Numbered from the stretch's first letter, positions 15,855 to 24,089 are shown. The stretch: 38,961 nt of DNA from a virus (IMGVR_UViG_3300031576_000166:1-38961); one strand, 5' to 3'. Made by a program: numbers and translations. Notes: a model not told the origin generated them from the sequence alone.

Positions 15855-15945
15855 TTGACATTTCGTGGCCACCCGCCAGCGAATTTTCGTTATTTTTTTC
15901 TCGAAAACACTTGACGCGTTCGAATTAAAGCATTAACATAACAGT
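15855..15945 (+). promoter_or_regulatory. Early promoter region
   Basis: TTGACG at 15911-15916 and TAACAT at 15934-15939 are 17 bases apart, ending 6 bases before ATG 15946. The transcript should therefore begin at or next to the start codon. A second TTGACA at 15855-15860 has no convincing -10. This is the only clear promoter ahead of the early operon. Confidence 0.55.
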
Positions 15946-16275
15946 ATGAGTGTGAAACAAAGGGTCATTGCCAACTACTCACTTCCCTCTGAACTCAAGC
16001 GGGCGGTCGCCGCTGACGCGCTCCTCGACCATGACGGCAACGACAGCGCCGCCGCGCGCGATCTGCTTGCACGCGGCTTAGCGGCGAAGTACGGGGACAA
16101 ACTCCCAGTCAAGTCCGACAGCGCCGCGCCAGCGTCCAAACAGGTGGAAGCCAACACGCACGCGTTCGAAGCGGATGAGGCGTCGGTGTCCATCCCAAAA
16201 AATAACCGCGCCGATGAGAGCGCGGTCGGTGGTCAAAGTTCACTTATCGTGGCTCGGTGTTTGCCGAGGCCGTAA
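15946..16275 (+). CDS. Small early protein, possible ribbon-helix-helix regulator
   Basis: 109 residues, first gene of the early operon. The N-terminal 45 residues (YSLPSELKRAVAADALL and onward) resemble the strand-helix-helix pattern of ribbon-helix-helix DNA-binding proteins; the remainder is Ala/Ser-rich and likely disordered. No Shine-Dalgarno precedes the ATG, and the promoter -10 ends only 6 bases upstream, so the message may be leaderless. It may regulate the early operon. Confidence 0.55.
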   Translation: MSVKQRVIANYSLPSELKRAVAADALLDHDGNDSAAARDLLARGLAAKYGDKLPVKSDSAAPASKQVEANTHAFEADEASVSIPKNNRADESAVGGQSSLIVARCLPRP

Positions 16276-16306
16276 CCCTTAACCGTTTCTAATATGGGGG
16301 GAACCC

Positions 16307-16723
16307 ATGTCTCTGTCAACTTCAACTTCCAATCTCTTTCTCCGCTCACGGCCAAAGGACTATCGTCCACTCATACTTTGGCAGAAAAGGAGCCTCGGTG
16401 CAATTACCGAACCAACCGCGGATCACTGGGAATTCCGTTGTCGCTTCGCTCTTGTAATGAACTCCGTAGCCATGCTACACGACCACAATCCTGTCGCAGA
16501 GAGGGTCATTCGACGCGTTGTCGAACAACTGGAGGCCCCATACTGGCTCCCGAAACATGGACATGGGGACGAGGGGGTCGCGCTGGCTATTCTGAACGAC
16601 CATTGCGGGGAAGGCGCTTCCATCGGCATCACCGCCGGTGTCAATGGGATTTTCCTCGAAGTTTGTGAGGACGGCGGGGCCAACTCATCAAACGAACAGG
16701 AAATCGGGGTCAATAATGGTTGA
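16307..16723 (+). CDS. Conserved-looking early protein of unknown function
   Basis: 138 residues from ATG 16307, preceded by GGGGGGAA. A central segment (CRFALVMNSVAMLHDHNPVAERVIRR) is helical, and the C-terminal part (ASIGITAGVNGIFLEVCEDGG) is beta-rich. It overlaps the Gam-like gene by 7 bases, so it probably belongs to the recombination cassette. I do not recognise the family. Confidence 0.6.
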   Translation: MSLSTSTSNLFLRSRPKDYRPLILWQKRSLGAITEPTADHWEFRCRFALVMNSVAMLHDHNPVAERVIRRVVEQLEAPYWLPKHGHGDEGVALAILNDHCGEGASIGITAGVNGIFLEVCEDGGANSSNEQEIGVNNG

Positions 16724-17357
16724 ACCCACAGTTGCACCCGAATCAACACAGGCGCTTGAGCCCATCTTGGTTGCGCAGGAGCAGTTGCGGCAACTCGCGC
16801 TGTGTGAAAAGAACATCGAGGACATTGACAGGCAGGCGGCCATATTCAACGAACGAATTGAGATGTGGCGAAAAGCGCAGGTACGGCGGAGCGAATCTTG
16901 GCGCATGTTACTGCTTGGACAGTTGCGCATTTACGCGGAGTCCCATTTGAAAGGACGGGCGAAGACCGTCACGCTACCCGGCGCAAATCTCTCTTTTCGT
17001 TCGGGGCGCGAAGGCGCCTCCGTGGCGCAGGAGCAATTACTGGAATGGTATCTTCAGGGCCGTGACGGTGTCAAGGGGGGAATGCCGCAATATCTTGTAG
17101 ATACAATTGAGGGGATGGAACTGATTGTTGAGAAAAAGAAGTGGGTGGTTAGTATAAGAGCGATTACGGCGGCCCTGGCTGACGGTAAATTGCCACCAGA
17201 ATTATCGCGCTTTACCTGCGCGCTTCCTTCGACGGAGTCCTTCACGGTCAATATACTTGATCGTGACTCACTCATCGGGCAACCGGCCCTTGTAGTGTTG
17301 CCCGTAATGGATCCCCAAGCGGATGAAAGTTCAGAAGGTGGGGACACTCATGGCTGA
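16717..17357 (+). CDS. Gam-like host-nuclease inhibitor
   Basis: 213 residues from ATG 16717. Two long helices (about residues 20-80) form a coiled coil, followed by a beta hairpin carrying AKTVTLPGANLSFRSG, the pattern of phage Mu Gam-like proteins, which bind DNA ends and protect them from exonucleases. The family is normally 160-200 residues, so the length fits with an extended C-terminus. It is directly followed by a Rad52-like annealing protein with an 8-base overlap, an arrangement typical of phage recombination modules. Confidence 0.75.
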
Positions 17358-18204
17358 CATCAGCGCTATCCAGGCTCTTTTATCGGCGCCGTTCCGGGAC
17401 GATGACATAGAGTGGCGTGTCCTCGAATGCGGAATAGCTAAGAGCAAGCCGTGGGCGCATCTCGCCCCGTATATCGACAGTCGTGCAATCATGCGCCGTC
17501 TCGACGAAGCAGTTGGATGCAACAACTGGTATGACTCGTACCACGAAGTCAACACGCCGAAGGGCATTGCCCTGATGTGTAAACTCTCCATACGCATTGG
17601 TGACGAGTGGATAACGAAAGAGGACGGGTGCGACTTCTCGCGTGGAATTGAACACACGAAGTCGGCGATCTCTGACGCGATCAAGCGCGCGGCCGTCAAG
17701 TTTGGAGTTGGTCGCGACCTCTACGACGCTCCGACTATTTGGGCGCGTGATATCGTTGAGGGGTTTGCGCCGCGTGGTCGCACCGATACGATATCCATCC
17801 GGTCTAAAACTCACAGCATCACAGCGTGGTGTCCCGCTCCGGCGTTTTCGAAATACTCAGCGCAACGCCCTAATGTTATGGAAGAAGAAGACGACGACAC
17901 AGATCAGTCGCCACAAGCATCTGCCGCTCAGGCGACAGTTCAGCGCGAGAAGTCAGAAAAGGTATCTCATCTCAAGGAAGTGGTCGCGAATAATGCGGCC
18001 GCAAGCCGGCAGAACCCAAGCATGGGAATGGCGACAACGCAACAGAAACAAACACTTACACGACTAATCGGCGAACGCGAAATGTCCGCTCCTGAGCGGA
18101 CATCAAGATTGAATGAGATGGAGAAGCTGAGCTTTGAATCAGCGGGGGTTAAAATCGAGGCCATACAAAAACTGCCAAAGCGATCGAGTACAGCCGTGAA
18201 CTAA
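17350..18204 (+). CDS. Rad52-family single-strand annealing protein
   Basis: 284 residues from ATG 17350, with GGTGGGG upstream. The Rad52/Rad22 domain occupies about residues 1-160: AHLAPYIDSRAIMRRLDEAVG, NW, then KSAISDAIKRAAVKFGVGR followed by LYD. The C-terminal 110 residues are acidic, then Gln/Ala-rich and probably a flexible region that binds partners. The protein should anneal complementary single strands during phage replication or recombination, partnered by the Gam-like protein upstream. Confidence 0.88.
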   Translation: MADISAIQALLSAPFRDDDIEWRVLECGIAKSKPWAHLAPYIDSRAIMRRLDEAVGCNNWYDSYHEVNTPKGIALMCKLSIRIGDEWITKEDGCDFSRGIEHTKSAISDAIKRAAVKFGVGRDLYDAPTIWARDIVEGFAPRGRTDTISIRSKTHSITAWCPAPAFSKYSAQRPNVMEEEDDDTDQSPQASAAQATVQREKSEKVSHLKEVVANNAAASRQNPSMGMATTQQKQTLTRLIGEREMSAPERTSRLNEMEKLSFESAGVKIEAIQKLPKRSSTAVN

Positions 18205-18304
18205 TAATCCCCGTCAGGGGAAACGCTCTGGGCGGTGGGATGTCACACGGTTCCCCCGGATGATCCGCCGCCCGGAGTAAAGAAACCCGCAAGGAAGAGC
18301 CGAA
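18205..18304 (+). other. Structured intergenic region
   Basis: Several strong inverted repeats overlap: CCCC..GGGG just after the stop, and GGGCGG paired with CCGCCC around 18230-18276. There is no coding potential that I can support. It may be a terminator with no U-tract, an mRNA processing site, or an attenuator before the next early genes. Confidence 0.4.
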
Positions 18305-18541
18305 ATGAAACGACACGGGGTCATGGATGACCTTCTACAAGCTCTAACTCCGCATCCGCAATCGCTGGAAGACATAACCTCGGTACTCGTGCGTAGGCGT
18401 GTGTTTGTTTCAGGCGTAACTATCAGAAATGCGCTTCCTAAGCTCAAGGGCAGTGGGCTGGTAGCGAACCCAAGTCGGGGTAGCTGGTCTCTCAATGTGC
18501 ATGGGCCGGCTAAATTACGGAGCAATTCTGATAATGAGTAA
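18305..18541 (+). CDS. Small winged-helix-like protein
   Basis: 78 residues with a winged-helix pattern: SLEDITSVLVRRRVFVSGVTIRNALPKLKGSGLV, in which the second helix and the wing are recognisable. AAGGAAG precedes the ATG. It overlaps the next gene by 8 bases. It probably binds DNA and may regulate replication genes. Confidence 0.6.
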   Translation: MKRHGVMDDLLQALTPHPQSLEDITSVLVRRRVFVSGVTIRNALPKLKGSGLVANPSRGSWSLNVHGPAKLRSNSDNE

Positions 18542-18677
18542 GAATCGTCATATCGGTTTTGAAGTTGCTCGGCGCCGGTTGCGAATTCACGCTCCCAGCG
18601 TAATCCTCGGCGCCGGTATGACGATTTTCGGACTTGTCATTATCAACGCAATTTTTTACATGTGCGGAATCGAATAG
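18534..18677 (+). CDS. 47-residue membrane protein
   Basis: From ATG 18534, overlapping the previous gene. A basic N-terminus (FEVARRRLRI) precedes one hydrophobic helix (VILGAGMTIFGLVIINAIFY). Small single-span proteins are common in early phage operons; the function cannot be inferred. Confidence 0.5.
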   Translation: MSKNRHIGFEVARRRLRIHAPSVILGAGMTIFGLVIINAIFYMCGIE

Positions 18678-18681
18678 GTCC

Positions 18682-19059
18682 ATGACTCTGCCTGGGTATG
18701 AGGATATTGAGGGGATCACGCCCGCGGTGACCCATAGTGTTCCACTCTTTCTGTTTCATCTGAAGCGACACCCCATGAGTGACCCTGTGACTTCGGTGCG
18801 CATTGAGAAGGGACTAAATCTTACTGGGCCGGAGGTGCGCGCGATGGTCGCGGCCTGCGTCAGGCAGGGAGAGCCAATCGCCTCCGGCCCGAAAGGTTAC
18901 TGGTGGGCGGGGTCTCCGGAAGAGATTGAAATAACAAAACGACATCTCCTCGCAAGGACGATTGCGCTTCAGAGTCGTTTGCGGGATTACTCTAAAATCC
19001 AAGAGAAAATGCTACGCGAGAGACAACTTACATTTCAAGCGTTTGGAAACCAACCATGA
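18682..19059 (+). CDS. Early phage protein with winged-helix features
   Basis: 125 residues from ATG 18682. The segment LTGPEVRAMVAACVRQG followed by GYWWAGSPEEIE and then a long helix (TKRHLLARTIALQSRLRDY) is a pattern I associate with small phage proteins beside the replication initiator. It ends with ATGA overlapping the initiator-like gene, which suggests translational coupling and a role in replication control. Confidence 0.6.
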   Translation: MTLPGYEDIEGITPAVTHSVPLFLFHLKRHPMSDPVTSVRIEKGLNLTGPEVRAMVAACVRQGEPIASGPKGYWWAGSPEEIEITKRHLLARTIALQSRLRDYSKIQEKMLRERQLTFQAFGNQP

Positions 19060-19949
19060 AGGACAGAATTCTCCGCGCCAGCTTCTTTGACGACGAGGAA
19101 ATCGCCGCGCTCCCCCCCCTCGCGCGCCTGCTGTTTCAGGGTTTGTGGGCGATCTCGGACAGGGATGGCAATTTCAAGTGGCTCCCCAGGACCATTCAAA
19201 AGAAGGTTCTCGGCTTCGATGATTGTGACATAGACAACCTACTCACCCACCTAATTGACGGCGGATTTATTCTTAGGTATGAAGTTGAAGGTCGACTTTA
19301 CGGACAGGTGGTCAACTTCACGAAACATCAGAAGATACACTACAATGAGAGACCTTCAGATATACCTCGTCCGTGCACACCGATTTCCAGTATGGGTTCA
19401 TCATGCGTCCATAATGTCCCTATCATAGCATCATCATCCGCTCATAATAAAACTATCATACACCCACCATGTAAAGAAGAAGTAACAGTAAAAGTAAAAG
19501 AAGAAGTAACAGTAAAAGTAAAAGAAGCCGCGAAATTTCCGACGGAGCCCGCGGACTTCGAATTTGCCGACACACTGATTCGGAGTTTGTCTGACCTGTT
19601 CGGATGTGATTCGGGTACCGCCGTCAAGTCAAAAAAGGCAAGGCCGAAGTGGGCGGAGGATTTCGCCTGGATGCGTCTCTCGGCCGGAAGATCGCCCGAC
19701 ATGATTAGGCACATACTCCGCGCGAGCGCCGAGGAACCTCGTAGCACAAAGTTCACATGGAGAAAAAATATCAGAGGTCCGCTAAAAATTCACGAACGGT
19801 GGGATGATTTACTTCTGTACTACGGCTTCAGTGAGAGTCAAAATGGAAACAATCAAAAACCGCATAACAAATACGCCGGGCGCGCAATCGTCAGTCGTGA
19901 CCGAAGTGGATCCCTTCTCAGTGATGGAGCAATCCTTCCAAAGGGATGA
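19056..19949 (+). CDS. Replication initiator or helicase-loader adaptor-like protein
   Basis: 297 residues. The N-terminal 100 residues (IAALPPLARLLFQGLWAISD, then QKKVLGF) have the fold pattern of phage replisome organisers, a winged helix with a conserved DRDG turn. A linker containing two exact copies of the octapeptide EEVTVKVK follows, then a helical C-terminal domain (WAEDFAWMRLSAGRSPDMIRHIL) as in conserved phage replication proteins. It precedes a DnaC-like ATPase, so it probably recognises the origin and recruits the loader. Confidence 0.7.
   Translation: MKDRILRASFFDDEEIAALPPLARLLFQGLWAISDRDGNFKWLPRTIQKKVLGFDDCDIDNLLTHLIDGGFILRYEVEGRLYGQVVNFTKHQKIHYNERPSDIPRPCTPISSMGSSCVHNVPIIASSSAHNKTIIHPPCKEEVTVKVKEEVTVKVKEAAKFPTEPADFEFADTLIRSLSDLFGCDSGTAVKSKKARPKWAEDFAWMRLSAGRSPDMIRHILRASAEEPRSTKFTWRKNIRGPLKIHERWDDLLLYYGFSESQNGNNQKPHNKYAGRAIVSRDRSGSLLSDGAILPKG
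19476..19523 (+). repeat. Tandem 24-bp repeat, two identical copies
   Basis: Copies at 19476-19499 and 19500-19523 are identical, AG-rich, and in frame with the replication gene (EEVTVKVK twice). They lie in the likely disordered linker. An iteron role for an internal origin is possible but unsupported. Confidence 0.85.
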
Positions 19950-20604
19950 GCGCCACGCCGCGATTGATCATGCGTTTAATTGGGCTGGACTCAATTTGCC
20001 CGTCTCCCGAAGCTGGGGTAAATACAAGGATCTGCCGCATCAAGAAACAGCCGTTTCCGCTCTGCGAAGTTGGCTTTCCGTCATGGGTCGGCCAATGAAA
20101 AACCTGATTATCTACGGATCGGTGGGCACAGGTAAAACCCGCCTACTGGCGACGGTGGCGCGTCAATGTGTTTTGCGCGGACTCCCCTCGGACTTCAACG
20201 AAACTGGACACTGGTGGTTACCGCGCTGGCGCGTTCTCTTTGTGAAGTCGCAGGATATCTCGGATCGGATAAAGAATTCAAAGACACAGTATGCTAATCG
20301 GGAGCGTCCAACTACCCCTGAGGTCGTCTCTCACTACTGTGATCCTTTCGCTCTTTTCATCGACGACATCGATCATATTGCGGGGCGGGATTGTGACGCC
20401 GCTTCCGCGCTCTGTGAAATAATCTTTCGTCGCTACGATATGAACAAACCTATTATGTGTACTTCCAACGCCTCCCCGGAAGAGCTGGTGGGTCAGTTGT
20501 CGCGTAGCAATGGCCCTTATCGCGGTGATGCCGCCATCTCGCGACTTCAGCACGCCGCGCTCGTGATCAAGCTCGAAGGTCCAGATCTAAGGTACCCACA
20601 GTGA
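19843..20604 (+). CDS. DnaC-like AAA+ helicase loader
   Basis: 253 residues from ATG 19843, which lies inside the end of the previous gene. Walker A is GSVGTGKT near residue 92 and Walker B is FALFIDDID near residue 173; the later STSN-type sensor is CTSNAS. An N-terminal region without a zinc motif is present. The protein should load the host replicative helicase, since no phage helicase is visible. It overlaps the next gene by 4 bases. Confidence 0.85.
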   Translation: METIKNRITNTPGAQSSVVTEVDPFSVMEQSFQRDERHAAIDHAFNWAGLNLPVSRSWGKYKDLPHQETAVSALRSWLSVMGRPMKNLIIYGSVGTGKTRLLATVARQCVLRGLPSDFNETGHWWLPRWRVLFVKSQDISDRIKNSKTQYANRERPTTPEVVSHYCDPFALFIDDIDHIAGRDCDAASALCEIIFRRYDMNKPIMCTSNASPEELVGQLSRSNGPYRGDAAISRLQHAALVIKLEGPDLRYPQ

Positions 20605-21125
20605 CAAAACCAGTTGTCTATTGTGGATGTGACCCCGGCGCACACACGGCCTTAGTCGGTGTGAAGGATGGCGTGTTCGTCTGGGGCTATGGGCAAATTC
20701 AGGGTTCCTACTTGGCGCGCATAGAATTCCTGCAATTGCTCATCTCCAAGTTCGGAACGCGAACCGAGGCGGCATATCCTGGGGAAAATACTCTCGTCTG
20801 GACAATTGGAAAAGCGTGGATCGGGAAGTATAGGGGCGCGGGGCTTAAGTTGAGCGCCACAACTTCCGCGACGCGAATGGCGATCGTCCAATCCGGCGGA
20901 GAAGACACAGAGGAAATGGGTGATTCGGTGGCCAGAAAGGTCGTGACCGGCTATGGTGGTTGTGACAAAGACAAAATCTGCGATTTCCTCTGGAGTCAGT
21001 ATTGGCCGGGTATTCCCCGCCTCAAGAATGGCGCAATCAATACGCATGTGGCCGACGCAGCGATCTTCGCGCTGGCGCGGGCCTCGCGCGAAGGTGTGAA
21101 TATCTGGGACTGGAAGGTAAAATGA
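20601..21125 (+). CDS. RuvC-like Holliday junction resolvase
   Basis: 174 residues starting with GTG at 20601, overlapping the previous stop as GTGA. The RNase H-like fold is recognisable: the first strand with the catalytic aspartate in YCGCDPGAHTALVG, the acidic residue in AAYPGENT, and the final helix HVADAAIFALA with an aspartate. Phage RuvC-like enzymes trim branched DNA before packaging. This gene shows that GTG starts are used normally here, next to the GTT starts. Confidence 0.8.
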   Translation: MTKPVVYCGCDPGAHTALVGVKDGVFVWGYGQIQGSYLARIEFLQLLISKFGTRTEAAYPGENTLVWTIGKAWIGKYRGAGLKLSATTSATRMAIVQSGGEDTEEMGDSVARKVVTGYGGCDKDKICDFLWSQYWPGIPRLKNGAINTHVADAAIFALARASREGVNIWDWKVK

Positions 21126-21192
21126 TAGTAGGCGCAACGACACATGGGCGATTCTCAATTTAACCAACTAACCCCTGAAACGCGAGGAAATC

Positions 21193-21963
21193 ATGGAACA
21201 ACCAATTTCATCTCAAAAAGAACCGACCACGAAGGAGAATCTGGCTGAACACGCCGACATTGTAACGATCTATTTCATGCCGGAGTCGAAAAGCGTTCCG
21301 CTTGGAAAAGCCGTGCTGATAGAGCATACCGGTGAGAGGCGGAAAAGTAAGGGGGTTGAAATCGCCCAAAGGTGGATTTGCATTTTCGTCTCTGCGAATG
21401 AAAACGCGAGTTCCATGCTCGCACGGCGCATGAAGGAAGGGTCTCTGAACATGGGCATAGATGTCAAGTTCGGAGCAAAAGGTAAATTTTGGGTGAATGT
21501 AACCGATATCCCGCTGACGCGTTTAGTGCTCGACACTCAAATCGACGCTTTCCCCCCGGACGCTTCCAAGCCAAATGAGCATGACTTCATAGACGGGGAA
21601 ACGGGTGAGATCAAAAGAATTGAGCGCAATGCACACGGGCCGCGTGAGAAAGTGTTCTCCGATACTGTTATACAGGAGGCCGTATGTCGGGCGCTGAAAA
21701 TTTCAGATAAAAGGAAGCCGAATCTTGGAAGGAAAACTAATTCTGAAATCATGGAGTTCATCAAAGAACAACTCCGTGGGGGCCATGGTGGCTTTAGCGC
21801 AGACGCAATTGCGACTGGACTTCAGGTGCGCACAAAGGGCGGCAGGTCGCCGCAAATTCAACTGTGCAAGGGTAGACATATAGAAACACTCGTCGGATCG
21901 AAAGTGGTGGATACGGTGAGGAAGATGTTCGACATTCCAGAGAAGCCGAAGGTGAAAAAATGA
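21193..21963 (+). CDS. Accessory protein of unknown function
   Basis: 256 residues from ATG 21193, with GAGGAAA upstream. The N-terminal half is beta-rich (IVTIYFMP, AVLIEHTG, RWICIFVSANE). The C-terminal half is basic and helical and may bind nucleic acid. It overlaps the next gene by ATGA. No family recognised. Confidence 0.6.
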   Translation: MEQPISSQKEPTTKENLAEHADIVTIYFMPESKSVPLGKAVLIEHTGERRKSKGVEIAQRWICIFVSANENASSMLARRMKEGSLNMGIDVKFGAKGKFWVNVTDIPLTRLVLDTQIDAFPPDASKPNEHDFIDGETGEIKRIERNAHGPREKVFSDTVIQEAVCRALKISDKRKPNLGRKTNSEIMEFIKEQLRGGHGGFSADAIATGLQVRTKGGRSPQIQLCKGRHIETLVGSKVVDTVRKMFDIPEKPKVKK

Positions 21964-22268
21964 CATGGGGGAAAGGACTGAGCATGGTGGGGGTGGTGTT
22001 GATAATGACGGCGGCGTTGACGGTGGTGATGATGGTGGCGTTGATGGTGATGGTGGAGGTGGAATTGGTGGCTCTGAGGGAGGGGATTAGGATGGCGGAG
22101 ATAATGCTGGTGGTGATTTCGGCGTTGATCGCATCGTTGATGATGCTGGCGGCGATAGAAGTGGTGACGGATGCATGGGCGAATAAAAGCGCGGAAACCG
22201 AACGGCGGAAAATGGTGAAGCCGCACATTCCGAGTATGCCGCCGCCAAAGCCCCAATCCGAAAGGTGA
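21960..22268 (+). CDS. Met/Val-rich membrane protein
   Basis: 102 residues from ATG 21960 (ATGA overlap). Two hydrophobic helices (about residues 8-35 and 46-68) are followed by a basic, Pro-rich tail. The first 190 bases are strikingly rich in G and T on this strand and low in C, unlike the neighbours. The protein reads as membrane-embedded and the overlap supports translation, but the low-complexity composition lowers confidence. Confidence 0.5.
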   Translation: MTWGKGLSMVGVVLIMTAALTVVMMVALMVMVEVELVALREGIRMAEIMLVVISALIASLMMLAAIEVVTDAWANKSAETERRKMVKPHIPSMPPPKPQSER

Positions 22269-22271
22269 ACA

Positions 22272-22964
22272 ATGAAAATCCTAAATCGATTTAACGGAAC
22301 GGTCATCTTTGAGGATGACGCGGAAACAATGGCCAAGACGGTCAGGGCCGCTCGCAAAGTTGGAGCATCCCTGTCACGCGCCGACTTGTCAGCCGCCGAC
22401 TTGTCACGCGCCAACTTGTCACGCGCCAACTTGTCACGCGCCAACTTGTCACGCGCCAACTTGTCAGACGCCAACTTGTCATGCGCCAACTTGTCATGCG
22501 CCAACTTGTCACGCGCCGACTTGTCACGCGCCGACTTGTCAGCCGCCGACTTGTCAGCCGCCGACTTGTCACGCGCCGACTTGTCACGCGCCAACTTGTC
22601 ACGCGCCAACTTGTCAGACGCCAACTTGTCACGCGCCAACTTGTCACGCGCCAACTTGTCAGACGCGAAGAAAGATTTACTTTCGGTATTGTCACAGTTT
22701 CCGAATGAAGTCCCCGCCTTGAGGGCGGCCATTGTCCAAGGGACAATCAATGGGGCGGTGTACGAAGGCGAATGTTGCTGCCTCAAGGGCACTATAGCCA
22801 AAGCGAAAGGTGTGCACTATACAGAGTGCACTCCATGCAGTGGAGACCCTGCGGAGCGACTCTTTTTAGCCATTCAAGAGGGGGATACCCCAGAAACTAA
22901 TCCCGTGTCGAAAATTGCGCTTGAATGGCTTGACGAGTGGACGCAATCCAAGTTGGGGAGGTGA
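22272..22964 (+). CDS. Pentapeptide-repeat protein
   Basis: 230 residues. About 20 pentapeptides of the form A(D/N)LSx occupy residues 34-133 and should form a right-handed quadrilateral beta helix. The C-terminal 95 residues hold a Cys cluster (ECCCLKG, CTPC) and the segment EGDTPETNP. Pentapeptide proteins include DNA mimics that inhibit gyrase, but phage copies like this one with a C-terminal domain have no known function. The neighbouring genes are short and accessory. Confidence 0.85.
   Translation: MKILNRFNGTVIFEDDAETMAKTVRAARKVGASLSRADLSAADLSRANLSRANLSRANLSRANLSDANLSCANLSCANLSRADLSRADLSAADLSAADLSRADLSRANLSRANLSDANLSRANLSRANLSDAKKDLLSVLSQFPNEVPALRAAIVQGTINGAVYEGECCCLKGTIAKAKGVHYTECTPCSGDPAERLFLAIQEGDTPETNPVSKIALEWLDEWTQSKLGR
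22371..22670 (+). repeat. Twenty tandem 15-bp repeats encoding the pentapeptide array
   Basis: Each unit is close to TTGTCACGCGCCAAC. Variation occurs almost only at the third and fifth codons, and the TTGTCA part is unchanged in all units, so the array has expanded recently or is homogenised. Confidence 0.92.
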
Positions 22965-22965
22965 A

Positions 22966-23106
22966 ATGAGATTTTTGAAAATCTTCAATCCGGGTAAAGA
23001 GGCGGGTGAGGCGGCGGCTCGTAAACTCGGCCCGTGGATATTGGGTACAGTTATCGCCGGAATTATACTGGCGTGGATATTGTGGGGGAGAAAGGGTTTA
23101 GCATGA
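22966..23106 (+). CDS. 46-residue single-span membrane protein
   Basis: ATG 22966 follows GGGGAGG by 4 bases and the previous stop by 1. A short amphipathic N-terminus is followed by the hydrophobic helix WILGTVIAGIILAWILW and a basic end. Function unknown. Confidence 0.6.
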   Translation: MRFLKIFNPGKEAGEAAARKLGPWILGTVIAGIILAWILWGRKGLA

Positions 23107-23163
23107 AAATCCCCTGCGAGCGAAATTAGGGAAATGAAGCATGACCTACGAAGGGAGATGATA

Positions 23164-23349
23164 ATGACCGTCACAACACAACAAACCCGCGTCCCGCTTA
23201 GCCCTGAGATGTTGGAAAACTATTCGATAGAGATGAGCGCAGTAGATTACGCTATAGATGAGTATCTAAGTAAGGCCATTCGAACGCGCGCTGATGAATT
23301 CTGGCAGGATCTACTAAAAGCATCAAATCAGAAGGGAGCACACGGTTAG
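23164..23349 (+). CDS. Small accessory protein
   Basis: 61 residues from ATG 23164, chosen because AAGGGAG (23151-23157) is 6 bases upstream; earlier ATGs at 23134 and 23158 are less well placed. The product is acidic and helical, and ends with a TAG immediately before the next gene. No family recognised. Confidence 0.55.
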   Translation: MTVTTQQTRVPLSPEMLENYSIEMSAVDYAIDEYLSKAIRTRADEFWQDLLKASNQKGAHG

Positions 23350-23350
23350 A

Positions 23351-23629
23351 ATGTCATACACCAAACACACAGCCACCGTCCCTGTGCGCATGGGGGACTT
23401 TCTGCATATTGAAGACCTTGCTGAGCGCAAACGGACTTATCATGCCGAGTACGCCAGGGTGCGCCGAGAAATGTTAGCGACTCGCGCGATCCAAATTCGC
23501 CAAAACTTCGCCGTGAATCGTGCGCCAACTCCGCCGCAAAGCATCGCCGCACCCGCGGTTACGAAAGTCGCGACTACGATGGCGACGGGGTTTTCCGTAA
23601 AGGCGCCAACTCCGTTCACGAAAGGATGA
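23351..23629 (+). CDS. Small basic protein ahead of the terminase
   Basis: 92 residues from ATG 23351, with AAGGGAG 17 bases and a weaker GG-type site closer. The N-terminal half is helical and charged (AERKRTYHAEYARVRREML); the C-terminal half is Ala/Pro/Thr-rich. It ends 4 bases before the GTT start of the small terminase. Function unknown. Confidence 0.55.
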   Translation: MSYTKHTATVPVRMGDFLHIEDLAERKRTYHAEYARVRREMLATRAIQIRQNFAVNRAPTPPQSIAAPAVTKVATTMATGFSVKAPTPFTKG

Positions 23630-23636
23630 ATCGGTT
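23622..23636 (+). promoter_or_regulatory. Shine-Dalgarno plus GTT start of terS
   Basis: AAGGA at 23622-23626 is 7 bases from GTT 23634-23636, which opens the terS frame. The first conventional start in this frame is TTG at 23724, 90 bases inside and without a Shine-Dalgarno. Confidence 0.75.
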
Positions 23637-24089
23637 CCGAAGGGAAAGAAGCCCAAAGGCCGCGACCGGCCCAATATCCCCACTCGTAGGTTTACATCTC
23701 TTACTGAAGACGAAGCCCCTGGCTTGTCAAGGGTTCGGCGTAAGTTGTTGAGCTATGAGCTGGTATACGCCGATCAGAATCTTTCAGTCACGGATTTGTG
23801 TCAACTCGCCGGAGTGAGCCGTCAGGTGCATTGGGAATGCCACCGCGATCCCAAATATCGGGCGGCCCTTAGTGAGCGCCTGCGCCTGATGTTCGGACGC
23901 GTTTCTCCGTTCCTTGTGTGCCGGTACATCCACATGGCGACAGACGGTGACCGGCGCGCGACCGAACGCATTCTCGAAAATATGGGGCTACTGAAGTCCC
24001 CGGCCATTACCCTCGGACAACCAGATGACCAAAGTAACGCAGACCTTGAGGCGACCGCCAAAGCTCTCCAAGACCTCGGCCAAACGTAA
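23634..24089 (+). CDS. terS: Small terminase subunit, GTT start
   Basis: 151 residues from GTT 23634. The N-terminus is very basic (PKGKKPKGRDRPN), followed by a helix-turn-helix (LSVTDLCQLAGVSRQVHWECHRD) as expected for a terminase subunit that recognises DNA, and a C-terminal region (RRATERILENMGLL) typical of phage small terminases. A TTG start at 23724 would remove the basic tail and begin right at the DNA-binding helices. It overlaps terL by 65 bases, the usual terS-terL order. Confidence 0.75.
   Translation, partial: VPKGKKPKGRDRPNIPTRRFTSLTEDEAPGLSRVRRKLLSYELVYADQNLSVTDLCQLAGVSRQVHWECHRDPKYRAALSERLRLMFGRVSPFLVCRYIHMATDGDRRATERILENMGLLKSPAITLGQPDDQSNADLEATAKALQDLGQT

Noticed and set aside
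22371-22670. CRISPR array
   Set aside because: The repeats are 15 bp, tandem, without spacers, and in frame with a protein.
22309-22746. Long alternative frames on both strands over the pentapeptide array (THAPTC-like and SWRVT-like products)
   Set aside because: They exist only because the 15-bp unit has no stop in any frame; the pentapeptide frame has start, Shine-Dalgarno and a C-terminal domain.
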